Of a DNA stretch of 64,000 bases, positions 1-7,905 are shown piece by piece (within the stretch, counting starts at the first letter, position 1; every line of letters starts with the position of its first letter). The notes beneath the pieces were generated by a model, which saw only the letters and a program-made list of their open reading frames with translations, had not been told where the DNA came from and did no database searches. The translations under genes and the position numbers were made by a program. This DNA is from Bradyrhizobium jicamae (GTDB lineage: Bacteria > Pseudomonadota > Alphaproteobacteria > Rhizobiales > Xanthobacteraceae): assembly GCF_018130695.1 (NCBI RefSeq), contig NZ_JAFCJX010000014.1:62001-126000 (forward strand). Reading direction: 5' to 3'.

Positions 1-1222
1 TGTTGTTATGGACGAGCCGGCTCTCCGGCACGCGGGTCTTGGCCGCGGCGAACCGCGCCTTCTCGGCTTCGGCGTCCGCGACATTGCCGAGCGCCGAATG
101 TGCCACCGCCTTGGCGTAATGGATCATCGCAGTGACGGAGCAGTAGAGCTCGCGATCCTCGGGCAGCTCCTGCGCGATGATGTCGTGCCATTTGCCGAAG
201 CGCACCAGCACGTGCTGCTTCATCGTCAGGTATCCCTCGAGGAAATCCGCCATCGGCGGCGAGGGGATGCGTAGCACGGCCTCCGGCACGGTTGCGATCA
301 ATTCCTCGGCGGCCGCGATCGCCGGCGTGTATTGCCCGAGGAACATCGCGCCGTAGATCGCGAAATGGAAATTGTGGATGACGTAGACGAGGTAGACGCC
401 GGGATCGGCCGTCGAGGCGAGGAATTTGCGATCGACCGCCAGCGCTTTCTGATTGTAGACCAGCACGTCGTTATACAGGCCGCACAGCACGTCGAGATGC
501 GTCGGCATGTGCATCAAATGCCCGCCATCCGGGACGATGGTGCGCAGCCGGTCGCCGGCGCGCATCGCGCGTTCAGGGAATGGCGACATCTCCATCAGGT
601 GGACGTAGAGATGCAGCAGGCCCGGATGATCCCAGGCGCGCGGGATTTTTGCGAAGGCGTGTTCGAGCAAGGCCTGACATTCCTCGGTACCGGCGCCCTC
701 GGCCGGCTTGCCTGACGGCAGATCCCACATCTGCCACGGCGTCTCGTTCATGATCGCTTCGGCGAACACCGCGCGCACCTCGAGATCATCCGGATACGTC
801 GCAAAAATCTTGCGCATTTCCCTGGTGTACGCCTTGTCCCACGGCGACATGTCCTCGATCGCCGCGGCTTGCGGATAGCGCGCCGGCAGCGCCTTGATCA
901 ATGCCTGTTCGACCGGACTTGCCTTTGCAGCATGCGCCAACGCCTGCTGCATGGCGTCGTAGGAGGCGGCAAGTGCCATCTGCCGTCCCTGCGGGTCGTA
1001 GCGGACCCAGGGCAGATTGTAGTTCGGTCCGGCTGCGTAGCTGGTGCCCCAATGCGCCATCGCGCAGGTCGCGTCATGCTCCAGCGCCTTCTGGAAGCAT
1101 TTGATGGCTTCGCCATGGTTGAAGTTGAATACCCAGTTCAGCCCGCGGTCGAACCAGGCTTGAGTATCCGGCGATGATGTCGTGATTTTGCGGCTGTACG
1201 GCCCGAGATCAAAATAGGTCAT
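1..1222 (-). CDS. TPR-like protein, 3' end outside the window
   Basis: The gene starts at an ATG at 1222 (MTYFDLGPYSRKI...) and runs leftward off the window edge; about 407 residues are visible without a stop. The N-terminal part has helical tetratricopeptide-like pairs (WVFNFNHGEAIKCFQKALEH followed by CAMAHWGTSYAAGPN), and similar helical pairs continue through the visible part. There is no signal peptide or membrane segment, so a cytosolic protein-interaction role is likely; the family is usually annotated only as tetratricopeptide repeat protein. It is divergent from the small gene at 1414. The function is unknown and the C-terminus cannot be judged. Confidence 0.82.
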   Translation of the reverse strand, partial: MTYFDLGPYSRKITTSSPDTQAWFDRGLNWVFNFNHGEAIKCFQKALEHDATCAMAHWGTSYAAGPNYNLPWVRYDPQGRQMALAASYDAMQQALAHAAKASPVEQALIKALPARYPQAAAIEDMSPWDKAYTREMRKIFATYPDDLEVRAVFAEAIMNETPWQMWDLPSGKPAEGAGTEECQALLEHAFAKIPRAWDHPGLLHLYVHLMEMSPFPERAMRAGDRLRTIVPDGGHLMHMPTHLDVLCGLYNDVLVYNQKALAVDRKFLASTADPGVYLVYVIHNFHFAIYGAMFLGQYTPAIAAAEELIATVPEAVLRIPSPPMADFLEGYLTMKQHVLVRFGKWHDIIAQELPEDRELYCSVTAMIHYAKAVAHSALGNVADAEAEKARFAAAKTRVPESRLVHNN

Positions 1223-1413
1223 GACCCTTGTCCTCTCTGCGCAACGCCGAGCGGGAACTTAGCAAAAAGGCGAGCGACGGCACAGCGTTTCCGGAACCCT
1301 CAAAACTTAGCAAAAGCCGAGCGAAATCGAAAAGATTTCGCGCCCCATATCGCTTTAGCCGCCGTCAAGGATCGGTTGGTTAGGCTTTGGACATCCATCG
1401 AGGGAGCCAAACC

Positions 1414-1764
1414 ATGCCGAACCGAGCGAAGCGAGCTGTTCCTGCCGGCGTTCACATGCAGGAACGCGAGGATATCCTCAACCCCAGCGCGATCGAGCAT
1501 TTGAGCGCGGGCGCCGTCAGCGCCATGAGCGCGGTCGGTGCCGCCGTCATCAAGATGCACAAGCAGACCGCCGACAGGAAGGCGGAATGGTTCTGGCACA
1601 TGTTCGCCAAATGCGAGGCCAAGGCCGTGCGCCTCGCCGAGCAGGCCGCAGAGGCGCCCGACACCTGCGGCGATGCGACCTTCATCGAGGTCTACGCGAA
1701 GAACCTGCCGAAGCTGATGGCGGACGCGCTCAGGAAGCACGAGCAGGCGCTCGCGAAACGCTAG
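1414..1764 (+). CDS. Hypothetical small helical protein
   Basis: A 116-residue protein. I chose the ATG at 1414 (MPNRAKRAV...) because AGGGAG at 1401-1406 lies at good distance; an upstream in-frame start at 1387 has no such site. The sequence is largely helical and Ala-rich, with no signal peptide or clear membrane segment, and contains the aromatic and Cys residues WFWHMFAKCEAK. The composition resembles phasin-like granule proteins, but I see no diagnostic motif and do not assign it. It precedes the GG-leader peptide gene on the same strand with a gap of about 150 bases. Confidence 0.6.
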   Translation: MPNRAKRAVPAGVHMQEREDILNPSAIEHLSAGAVSAMSAVGAAVIKMHKQTADRKAEWFWHMFAKCEAKAVRLAEQAAEAPDTCGDATFIEVYAKNLPKLMADALRKHEQALAKR

Positions 1765-1917
1765 GAGGCCCTCGGCCCTCCACTCCTGGCGCAGATGTGA
1801 CTCAGGGCACATCGCCTTCGTGGACCTGTGACGCCGCGCACAGTCGCTGGGAACGAAAGGCCATACACCACACGCGTGGTTGAGCAATCGTGCTCGCCAC
1901 AACGAGGGGGTATGGAC

Positions 1918-2100
1918 ATGACTCATCAGGACATCAAAGAGCTCGGCGAACGCGAGCTGGATCACGCTGCCGGCGGCGAGACAGCGCCGGTCGGCAATGC
2001 GGCTCCCACGCAGGCCGCCACTCAAGGGACAAGCGCTTCACCAGACTTTGGCTTCGGCCGCGGCTGGTGCTATTGGCATCCCTACGTTTGCCGCAAGTAA
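1918..2100 (+). CDS. Double-glycine leader peptide, candidate RiPP/bacteriocin precursor
   Basis: A 60-residue peptide. The purine-rich stretch GAGGGGG at 1904-1910 fits the ATG at 1918; the ATG at 1912 is in the same frame but too close. The N-terminus THQDIKELGERELDHAAGG matches the leader type of double-glycine peptides (charged, amphipathic, ending in ELDxxAGG), which C39-protease ABC exporters cut after GG. Cleavage after residue 20 would release a 40-residue core: a Pro/Ala/Thr/Gln-rich stretch, then a Gly/aromatic tail with two cysteines (C51 and C58, C-x6-C, in GWCYWHPYVCRK). No maturation enzyme, C39 transporter or immunity gene is visible nearby, so it would be an orphan precursor. 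A non-RiPP small protein with a chance GG motif is the alternative. Confidence 0.6.
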   Translation: MTHQDIKELGERELDHAAGGETAPVGNAAPTQAATQGTSASPDFGFGRGWCYWHPYVCRK

Positions 2101-2194
2101 TAACCGGCGGGCAGTGCGTCGCGGCCAGCGAAGTTTGGTTGTCGGCCGCTACAACTTATGCTCTAAGTCCACCGGGACATGGGCTGGGGTGGTG

Positions 2195-2725
2195 ATGCGG
2201 CGGTTTATGATGTGGGCTTTGACGCTTGGCGTCGTGGCTCAATTTTGTGGGGGCGCGCTCGCGCAGGCGCCGGAAGCGTCACCGAAGGCCAAGGCCCAAG
2301 TGCGGTCTCAGCCGAAGCCGCAGACCTCAGATGGCGCCCGCTTGTACTTCTTGCGCGAGAAGGGCGTGATCAGTACCGGCGTGGGCATCAAGATCAATGG
2401 CCAGCAAGTCGGTTCGGTTGCCAAGGGCACATATTTTTCCGTGAACAGGCCGCCCGGCCGATATCGGATTACTTGCGTCAATCCGATGTCGATGGATTAC
2501 GAAAGCGAAATCCAGATCGAGGCCGGCCGCACCTATTATTTCGGCATCGGCAGACCTCAGGTGTCGGCGCCCGGTCAGAACCTGGTCAATCAGGCCCTCG
2601 CCGGAAGCAGCGGACAACAGATGCGATCGACATCGCCGCAGATGCCGGCCAATGCCGCGGCCGGCTTCTATCAGATCGATGCTGCAGAGGGCGCGGCGAT
2701 CGTCAGTCAGATGAAGCCGCAATAG
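2195..2725 (+). CDS. Exported DUF2846-like protein
   Basis: A 176-residue protein. The start at 2195 gives a classic signal peptide (MRRFMMWALTLGVVAQFCGGALAQA) with cleavage after ALA; longer in-frame extensions upstream lack coding character. The mature part has a Pro/Lys-rich linker and then a beta-rich domain (ARLYFLREKG... IKINGQQVGSVAKGTYFSV... PGRYRITC... IEAGRTYYFGIG). That succession (small-molecule or lipid-like binding fold, 'G.y....v.pG.h.v' pattern) is what DUF2846 proteins show. It is probably periplasmic, or anchored weakly; there is no lipobox. Function unknown. It ends about 60 bases before the convergent membrane protein gene. Confidence 0.72.
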   Translation: MRRFMMWALTLGVVAQFCGGALAQAPEASPKAKAQVRSQPKPQTSDGARLYFLREKGVISTGVGIKINGQQVGSVAKGTYFSVNRPPGRYRITCVNPMSMDYESEIQIEAGRTYYFGIGRPQVSAPGQNLVNQALAGSSGQQMRSTSPQMPANAAAGFYQIDAAEGAAIVSQMKPQ

Positions 2726-2786
2726 CGACCGCCGGCGTTTCGTATCAGCATCAAGGTCCAATGCGATACAGCCGCAGTCGGTCGGT

Positions 2787-4796
2787 TTAAATGGCGCGCG
2801 TCATCAGCCAGCGGCCGTCGGCTGATAGTTGCAGGGGCCGCTGTGCGATCGAGGTGATGCGTTGCCGCTCGCGGCCGCTCGCCTGGTCGCGTAGGACGAT
2901 TTCGCCGGTCTTGCTGTCTGCGCGCCAGAATGCCTCGATGCGCAGGCCATGGCCCGACAAGCTGCTGTTTGGCGGCTGGTCGGCCGAATTTGGAATGGGT
3001 GGATCTTTCTTGTCGACGGTGCCGATCAGGGCCCCGGTCTGTGTGTCGAAGGTCAGCGTGCGCAATATCCATGATGCGGGTCCGGTCTCACCAGAGATGC
3101 CCGGCGGCGTGCCGTGAAAGTTCAATTGGATGGCTCTCTCGTCGATCTGGCTGATGCCGCTCTGTGAGGTCATCCCGCCGACCAACGCCGTTGGCAACGC
3201 CACCGTCACGACGTCGCGGTCGCGGATCAGCTCGTGGACTCGGAACGGCTTGTCACCGGCGGGGAATTGCCACGCCCATATGCTTTCGCCGATTCGCTCC
3301 AGTCCCTGGATCGGACCGCTCTCCGCGGTTGGCCCGTAGCGTCGGATGTCGTGCACCCGCATCGTGGGGAGCTCGAGTCGGATCGCCATGAGATCGTCCG
3401 GCTTCGGTGCATAGAATTGGCCACACACCAGCCACAGGCTATTGTCGTCGTTGGAAAATATCAGCGAGTTGCGGGCGTAGACGTCGAAGCAGGAACCTTC
3501 GCTGTTGGCGAATTCCCCGGCCAGCGTCATCTCGGGCAGCGCATAAATCCGTATTCGGATCTGATGTCGGCTGTAATAGGTGTTCGGGATTGACACCTTC
3601 TTCCCATTGCTCCGGAGCGCGAGATAACGTCCGTCGGGACTCCACGCGATCGCGTAGCTTTCCAGCGGGGCTAGCGGATCGGCTAACCGCCGGATGACCT
3701 GGCCGTTCGCGATGTCGACCTGCACCACGGCGTGGTCGGCGCCACGAACGATCGCGCTCCGCCCATCGGGAACGATCTCGATCGCGGACGTCGGCGCAAC
3801 GGGAATCGCGATGTCGTGGGAATAGGCGAGAACCGTTTCACCCTGTGAGCGATCCCGCGATGGTGCAGTTGATAGGACCCGGCGCAATTTCGGCGCGCCA
3901 TTAACGACACCGTCCGGCCCCGCGAGATAACCGGCAAATGGCGCCAGCAGGGCGATCAGGAGCGGTGCGGCGAACACAACAGCCAGTCCGCGAGCGCGAT
4001 GGGTGACGAAGGCCCTGGTCTGCTTGGCGCCTGTATCGTTGATCCGGCAGATCATCAAAATCACGAAGATCGCTGCGGTTGCGCCCCAGACGGCCCCGAC
4101 GCCGGCGCGTGCGGCGAGCACATGAAAGCGCTCGGGCCAGGACAGGCCATTGAGGGCCCACCAGTGCGGTGGGCGATCGTCGAAACCGATCTGGTAAATT
4201 TGCTCGACGATGCCTGAAACGACTGCTGCCACGATGGAAGCGACGAGAAACAGCAAGGTCGCTCGCCTCACTCCGGACGCCATGCCGAGCGCCCAGGCCG
4301 GCAGAAGTGACATCAGTACGTTGGTTGCGATCGTCCACAGCAGGAATGGCAGCCACGGCAGGTCCACGATATGCGTGGCATTCAGTGTGCCTGCCAGATG
4401 TTGGGCTCGCGCGAGGTTTTGAAGTTCGGTCTGGGTCCGGAAGCCGGCCGCGATCAGGCCGCCATGACCCTGCGAAACTACCATCATTGCGAACCATGCA
4501 ATGGCCGACAGCGCGACGCAGCAGAACCAGAACAGGAGACTAAGCCTTGGCAGGATGCGTTTGAGCACGAGCCCCTGCAGGAGCGGCGGAGCCAGCGTCG
4601 CAACCACAATGAGGGCGAGGATCGCGTTCATGATCAACGCGCGGTGCTCCGTGCTCCGCGAGATTGGTTTGTCGAAGGCCGTTGCGGACATCGTGCTCAA
4701 GATCGGAGCGAGCGTGCAGACGAGCACCCAGGCGAACCAGATTGGCCAGGTTACCGGGCGTACGCGATCGAAAGGCGAAGGTTGGGTGGGATTCAT
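2787..4796 (-). CDS. Membrane protein with C-terminal beta-propeller-like domain
   Basis: A 669-residue protein from the ATG at 4796 (MNPTQPSPFDRV...); a TTG at 4817 would add seven residues. Roughly the first 300 residues hold several hydrophobic segments (for example WPIWFAWVLVCTLAPILSTM, AILALIVVATLAPPLLQGLV, LLFWFCCVALSAIAWFAMMV). The remainder is beta-rich with repeated propeller-like blades (AIEIVPDGRSAIVRG, YAIAWSPDGRYLALRS, NSLIFSNDDNSLWLVCGQ). I infer a membrane anchor plus an extracytoplasmic WD40/YVTN-like sensor or scaffold, without a named family. It is convergent with the DUF2846-like gene and divergent from the gene at 5165. Confidence 0.72.
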   Translation of the reverse strand: MNPTQPSPFDRVRPVTWPIWFAWVLVCTLAPILSTMSATAFDKPISRSTEHRALIMNAILALIVVATLAPPLLQGLVLKRILPRLSLLFWFCCVALSAIAWFAMMVVSQGHGGLIAAGFRTQTELQNLARAQHLAGTLNATHIVDLPWLPFLLWTIATNVLMSLLPAWALGMASGVRRATLLFLVASIVAAVVSGIVEQIYQIGFDDRPPHWWALNGLSWPERFHVLAARAGVGAVWGATAAIFVILMICRINDTGAKQTRAFVTHRARGLAVVFAAPLLIALLAPFAGYLAGPDGVVNGAPKLRRVLSTAPSRDRSQGETVLAYSHDIAIPVAPTSAIEIVPDGRSAIVRGADHAVVQVDIANGQVIRRLADPLAPLESYAIAWSPDGRYLALRSNGKKVSIPNTYYSRHQIRIRIYALPEMTLAGEFANSEGSCFDVYARNSLIFSNDDNSLWLVCGQFYAPKPDDLMAIRLELPTMRVHDIRRYGPTAESGPIQGLERIGESIWAWQFPAGDKPFRVHELIRDRDVVTVALPTALVGGMTSQSGISQIDERAIQLNFHGTPPGISGETGPASWILRTLTFDTQTGALIGTVDKKDPPIPNSADQPPNSSLSGHGLRIEAFWRADSKTGEIVLRDQASGRERQRITSIAQRPLQLSADGRWLMTRAI

Positions 4797-5164
4797 AAGC
4801 GAGGCATTACTCTGCAAGTCACACGTGGGCCGGCGGAGCCTCAGTCACATGCACGAGTGTCACAAGCGTCATTCCCGACATAGTTGGGCACGCGACCGAG
4901 TGCGGTGTGCCGACTTGTCCGGATTTGTGAGGATGTGTCCGCTTCGCGGCCAAGGGTTCTGGCGCAAGTTCGTCAGACGCGACGTCGACGCGCTGCCTCA
5001 CCGGGCAGGCGGCATGGTTACCGGGCGCCTGCAACGTCACCGCCTTCGCCGCTCCAGCACGCTTAACGATATCTGCATCCCGACAATTCACCGACACTCT
5101 TTAGCGAAGTCTTATGGTGTTCACCCATAGGTAGTGGGCTCCTTAGATCCTGGGAGCGATCGCG
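4797..5164. other. Intergenic region without a convincing gene
   Basis: About 370 bases separate two divergent genes and must hold both promoters. A 92-codon frame on the minus strand (4819-5097) has no ribosome binding site and no protein-like pattern. Near the right end GCTCC (5138-5142) can pair with GGAGC (5153-5157), which would bury the ribosome binding site of the gene at 5165. I see no other structure. Confidence 0.5.
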
Positions 5165-5710
5165 ATGTCGTTTGGCAAGCGTCAGTCTGGTGTTGGTGCC
5201 GGTGCACAGACTGTGAATGTCGACATGGCTGCTGCACCGAGCCAGGCCGGCAGCGAAGCCGATCGGACGGCGGGCGGCCCGATCCGTTGGCTCATCGTGT
5301 TTCTGGCCTGTTGCACGATGCTTTACGGGTTGTTCGCCAGCTATGGTCCGGACCTCGTGCGCGACCATCGCCTGGCCGGAAGCTGGCAACCGGCCTACGA
5401 TCTGCAAGCCATGGACGGCAAGTGCAAGCGAACCAACTTCGTGGTCACCTTTTGCACTGCCAAGATCAAATCGGTCGCCCAGCCTGATCTGGCGCCGATC
5501 GATCATGGTTTCTTCATGCTGTTTTCAAGCGGTGACGGTGAGGCGCTCGTGCCAGTGCGCTCGACGACCGATCGCGCGGCAGTCTCGATCTTCTACTCGG
5601 CGGAATCCAAGCTCTGGAATCGCACGCTGTCATTTGTCGTGGCGGCGGGCTTCCTGGCCCTCTTTGCCGTCGGCTCGCTGCTGCTCTTGCGAAGAACGCT
5701 CAATTCGTGA
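5165..5710 (+). CDS. Hypothetical protein with two transmembrane segments
   Basis: A 181-residue protein starting at the ATG at 5165, eight bases after GGGAG (5152-5156). It has an N-terminal cytoplasmic stretch, a first membrane helix near residues 40-60 (WLIVFLACCTMLYGLFASYG), a soluble loop with two cysteines (MDGKCKRTNFVVTFCTAK), and a second helix near 155-175 (VAAGFLALFAVGSLLLL). The loop probably lies in the periplasm, where the cysteines could form a disulfide. The following ClpP-like protease gene starts 45 bases downstream, so the two are probably co-transcribed and may act together. I do not recognise the family. Confidence 0.68.
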   Translation: MSFGKRQSGVGAGAQTVNVDMAAAPSQAGSEADRTAGGPIRWLIVFLACCTMLYGLFASYGPDLVRDHRLAGSWQPAYDLQAMDGKCKRTNFVVTFCTAKIKSVAQPDLAPIDHGFFMLFSSGDGEALVPVRSTTDRAAVSIFYSAESKLWNRTLSFVVAAGFLALFAVGSLLLLRRTLNS

Positions 5711-5754
5711 CGGCCATCTTCTGATCGCGAACTCAGTGATTGCGTAGGTCACCC

Positions 5755-6453
5755 GTGTCGGGGCTCAAAGTTCTCAGCGCCATCTGCTGTGTCTTGCTGT
5801 TCTGGGGCTATTTCCAATTGCCCTCCGGCTCCAAGGACGTGGCATCGCGACAGACCTTGTCGGTCAACGAAGAGGCGGACCGCATCGTGCTTGGCTGGAG
5901 CGGGCCGGTGCAGGAGCCGATGAGCGAGCACCTCACTGCTGCCTTCGATCGCTACGGGGCAGATCGACGTCGGCTCGTCCTCGTCCTCAACTCGCCGGGC
6001 GGCTCGGTCGAACACGGACGCAAGGTCGTTGCCGCGATCCGCGCGCGCGATCGCGCGATTGATACGCTGGTGCAAAAAGCCGGCGTCTGCGCCTCGATGT
6101 GCGTGCCGATCTTCCTCGCAGGCAGCAGGCGGATCGCCGATCCCGAGGCCTACTTCATGTTTCACCAGGTCAGCCTGAACAGCAGCGCCAAGGAGAACAT
6201 CAAGGAAAACGGCAAGGGACGTGAGCTCAGCGACGTCGAGAAGGCGTCCTACGCGCGCGTGGTCAAGTCGATCGAGACGCAGGTCACGGACGAGTTCTTT
6301 CGCAACGACATCGGCATCCGTGGCGTCAACGTGGCCTGGCTGGCCCGGATGCGTCAGAAAATCTCCGGCCGCGATGTCTGGATGAGCGGCCAGCAGCTCG
6401 TGGATGAGGGCTCCGGCATCATCGACAGTCTCGTGCGCACGGCTGCTCGCTAG
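5755..6453 (+). CDS. Membrane-anchored ClpP/crotonase-like serine protease homologue
   Basis: A 232-residue protein. I favour the GTG at 5755 (AGG at 5746-5748), giving an N-terminal signal anchor LKVLSAICCVLLFWGYFQL; TTG at 5740 is an alternative. The body has the ClpP/SppA fold signature: LVLVLNSPGGSVEHGRKV (oxyanion glycines), GVCASMCVPIFLAGSRRIAD with the candidate nucleophile Ser in A-S-M, and YFMFHQV with the candidate catalytic His. These proteins (COG3904-type) are predicted periplasmic relatives of ClpP. The substrate is unknown. It lies just downstream of the two-TM protein at 5165, which is a plausible partner. Confidence 0.75.
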   Translation: MSGLKVLSAICCVLLFWGYFQLPSGSKDVASRQTLSVNEEADRIVLGWSGPVQEPMSEHLTAAFDRYGADRRRLVLVLNSPGGSVEHGRKVVAAIRARDRAIDTLVQKAGVCASMCVPIFLAGSRRIADPEAYFMFHQVSLNSSAKENIKENGKGRELSDVEKASYARVVKSIETQVTDEFFRNDIGIRGVNVAWLARMRQKISGRDVWMSGQQLVDEGSGIIDSLVRTAAR

Positions 6454-6639
6454 CCTCGACGCGGAGGAGGGCCAGGCGAGGCGCTCGCAGTCGGCTCCCT
6501 TGGTGCTAATTGGCGGCTCGTGACCCATAGCGGACATCAAGTCGTTATCTCCAGATAAACTTTATTCGACCGATGCCGACGTCTTCCAAGCACCGGGTCT
6601 AGACAATTACACTATCGCGTTCTGATCGCGAGGCGTGCG

Positions 6640-7131
6640 ATGCGACGACGGGATTTTCTCGGGTTGATCGGAGGCGCGGCGGTGTGGTCGCGCTCGGCCA
6701 GCGCGCAGCAGCCAACGCTCTTTCGGCTGGGTTCTCTCAAATTGACCGAACCAAGCGGAAAGTCGGTTCATATCAACGTGGCGCTCGTAACCTTCATCAG
6801 ATCTGACACACATATTTCTGGTGCTAACGCCGAACTTGGTTTGGCGAGTGGAAAATCTCAGGGGGTGCTGGAGAATGTCGAAGAGGTCATGCGGTTGGTC
6901 ATGGCTTCGCATCGCGGCGAAATGTCCTGGATCAAATTGACTGAACCTAACGGTAAGCCGATCCACATCAACGTATCGCAGGTAACCTCCGTCAGGTTTG
7001 ACACTCGAATTCCCCGCGCAAACGCTGAACTCGGTTTTGCGAGCGGGAAACTTCAGGGCGTGCAAGAGCATGTCGATGATGTCATGCAGATGATCGCCGC
7101 CATTGCAGGGCAAAAAGCGAAGCCGCCATGA
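6640..7131 (+). CDS. Tat-exported protein built of two tandem repeats
   Basis: A 163-residue protein. Residues 1-24 form a twin-arginine signal (MRRRDFLGLIGGAAVW...SAQQ) of the kind seen on many rhizobial solute-binding proteins. The mature protein is two copies of one unit, residues 32-87 and 97-152, with a 65-residue period: KLTEPsGKsvHINValVT...aNAELGlASGKsQGV.E.VeeVM, and again KLTEPnGKpiHINVsqVT...aNAELGfASGKlQGV.E.VddVM. Each looks like a strand-turn-strand plus helix module. I know no family name. The twin copies suggest an internal duplication that formed a two-domain, possibly pseudo-dimeric, periplasmic protein. A hairpin follows at 7198. Confidence 0.72.
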   Translation: MRRRDFLGLIGGAAVWSRSASAQQPTLFRLGSLKLTEPSGKSVHINVALVTFIRSDTHISGANAELGLASGKSQGVLENVEEVMRLVMASHRGEMSWIKLTEPNGKPIHINVSQVTSVRFDTRIPRANAELGFASGKLQGVQEHVDDVMQMIAAIAGQKAKPP

Positions 7132-7197
7132 ATTCCGGTCGTTTTGAACTCGCCGACTGCTAACACCAGTTGCGCGACTTCAAGCACGCGTAATGGC

Positions 7198-7228
7198 GAA
7201 GGGCCCGGCGCATCACGCCGAGCCCTTC
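7198..7228 (+). terminator. Hairpin downstream of the Tat-exported protein, possibly bidirectional
   Basis: GAAGGGCcCGGCG and CGCCGaGCCCTTC pair around a CATCA loop, followed on the plus strand by a short ATTT. It sits between the end of the gene at 7131 and the 3' end of rnpB at 7240, so it could terminate both. The U-tract is weak. Confidence 0.55.
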
Positions 7229-7239
7229 ATTTGGTAGAA

Positions 7240-7657
7240 GCATCAGCCAGCCTGTAAGCCGGGTTCTGTAGGGCACCGTCCTTGCGAACGATACGTGACG
7301 GCCATTCCTCTGGGACCATGCTTGCACATGGCCTCGAGCAACCTACCCGGACGGCGAGCCTGACATCGCCCTGCGGTGTTATCGCGCGAGCGCGAACTGA
7401 CCGCGTTGCCGTCCCTATTCGGTTTTGCTCCCGGTGTGGTTTGCCATGCCGTTTCCGTTGCCGGATACGCGGTGCGCTCTTACCGCACCTTTTCACCCTT
7501 GCTTCCTCGCGAGGAGGGAGCGGTTCGTTCTCTGTGGCACTTTCCCTGGGGTCGCCCCCGCCGGATGTTATCCGGCACCGCATGTCGATGGAGCCCGGAC
7601 TTTCCTCCCCCGCGGCCTTTCGACACTTGCGGGGGCGGCCGTCCGGCCGACTGACGC
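7240..7657 (-). ncRNA. rnpB: RNase P RNA
   Basis: The catalytic RNA of RNase P, which matures the 5' ends of tRNAs. On the minus strand the universal P4 motif GAGGAAAGTCCGGGCTC is at about 7608-7592, and the matching 3' element ACAGAACCCGGCTTA lies near 7268-7254. The ends are set by the P1 helix: the 13 bases at 7657-7645 pair completely (with G-U pairs) with those at 7252-7240, giving about 418 nt, a normal size for type A alphaproteobacterial RNase P RNA. GC-rich P3-like pairing follows the 5' strand. The open frames on both strands here are incidental. Confidence 0.95.
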
Positions 7658-7662
7658 GCCAA

Positions 7663-7691
7663 GGGATGAAGGTTCCGGCGTGCCGCGTCAA
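7663..7691 (-). promoter_or_regulatory. Probable rnpB promoter
   Basis: On the minus strand TTGACG lies at 7691-7686, 29-34 bases before the inferred RNA start at 7657, a good -35 box. The -10 position (about 7668-7663, CATCCC) is weak, so this call rests mainly on the -35 box and its distance from the P1 helix. Confidence 0.45.
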
Positions 7692-7712
7692 GCGGATAAC
7701 GGGGACCACGTA

Positions 7713-7756
7713 GCGTTTTCAAGCGAAGTGGGGACCGGTTCGCGTGAAGAAAACGC
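7713..7756. repeat. Palindromic intergenic repeat, family C
   Basis: GCGTTTTC (7713-7720) and GAAAACGC (7749-7756) are perfect inverted arms flanking AAGCGAAG and CGCGTGAA. I associate the segment running from GCGTTTTC through GAAAACGCGTCAA with a repeat found many times in Bradyrhizobium genomes; that association is from memory, not from a search. It lies just upstream of the rnpB promoter. Confidence 0.6.
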
Positions 7757-7776
7757 GTCAAGACAAGAATCGAGAG

Positions 7777-7806
7777 CCCCTCCCGTTCCGGCCGGAATGG
7801 GAGGGG
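7777..7806. repeat. Strong GC hairpin
   Basis: CCCCTCCCGTTCC and GGAATGGGAGGGG form a 13-bp stem (one G-U) closed by GGCC. It lies in the 5' region of the DGPF gene, 100 bases before the start. It has no U-tract and may be part of a larger repeat unit that begins at 7713. Confidence 0.5.
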
Positions 7807-7905
7807 ATCGAGCGCTGAAAATAATTTACCCTGACGGTGTCGTCTGGCCGGCCGCCCGTTCGACTGGGTGTCGGCGATCCAGCCGATCACAAGGAGTGCT
7901 GAGAG

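Noticed and set aside
1300..2025. 241-codon open frame on the minus strand
   Set aside because: It overlaps the 1414 gene and the GG-leader gene, both of which have good ribosome binding sites, and it has none itself.
4819..5097. 92-codon frame on the minus strand in the divergent gap
   Set aside because: No ribosome binding site, no secondary-structure pattern, and Pro/Ala/Arg-rich composition typical of random GC-rich sequence.
7282..7713. Open frames on the plus strand across rnpB
   Set aside because: The stretch is explained by RNase P RNA with a complete P1 helix and P4 motif; the frames are incidental.
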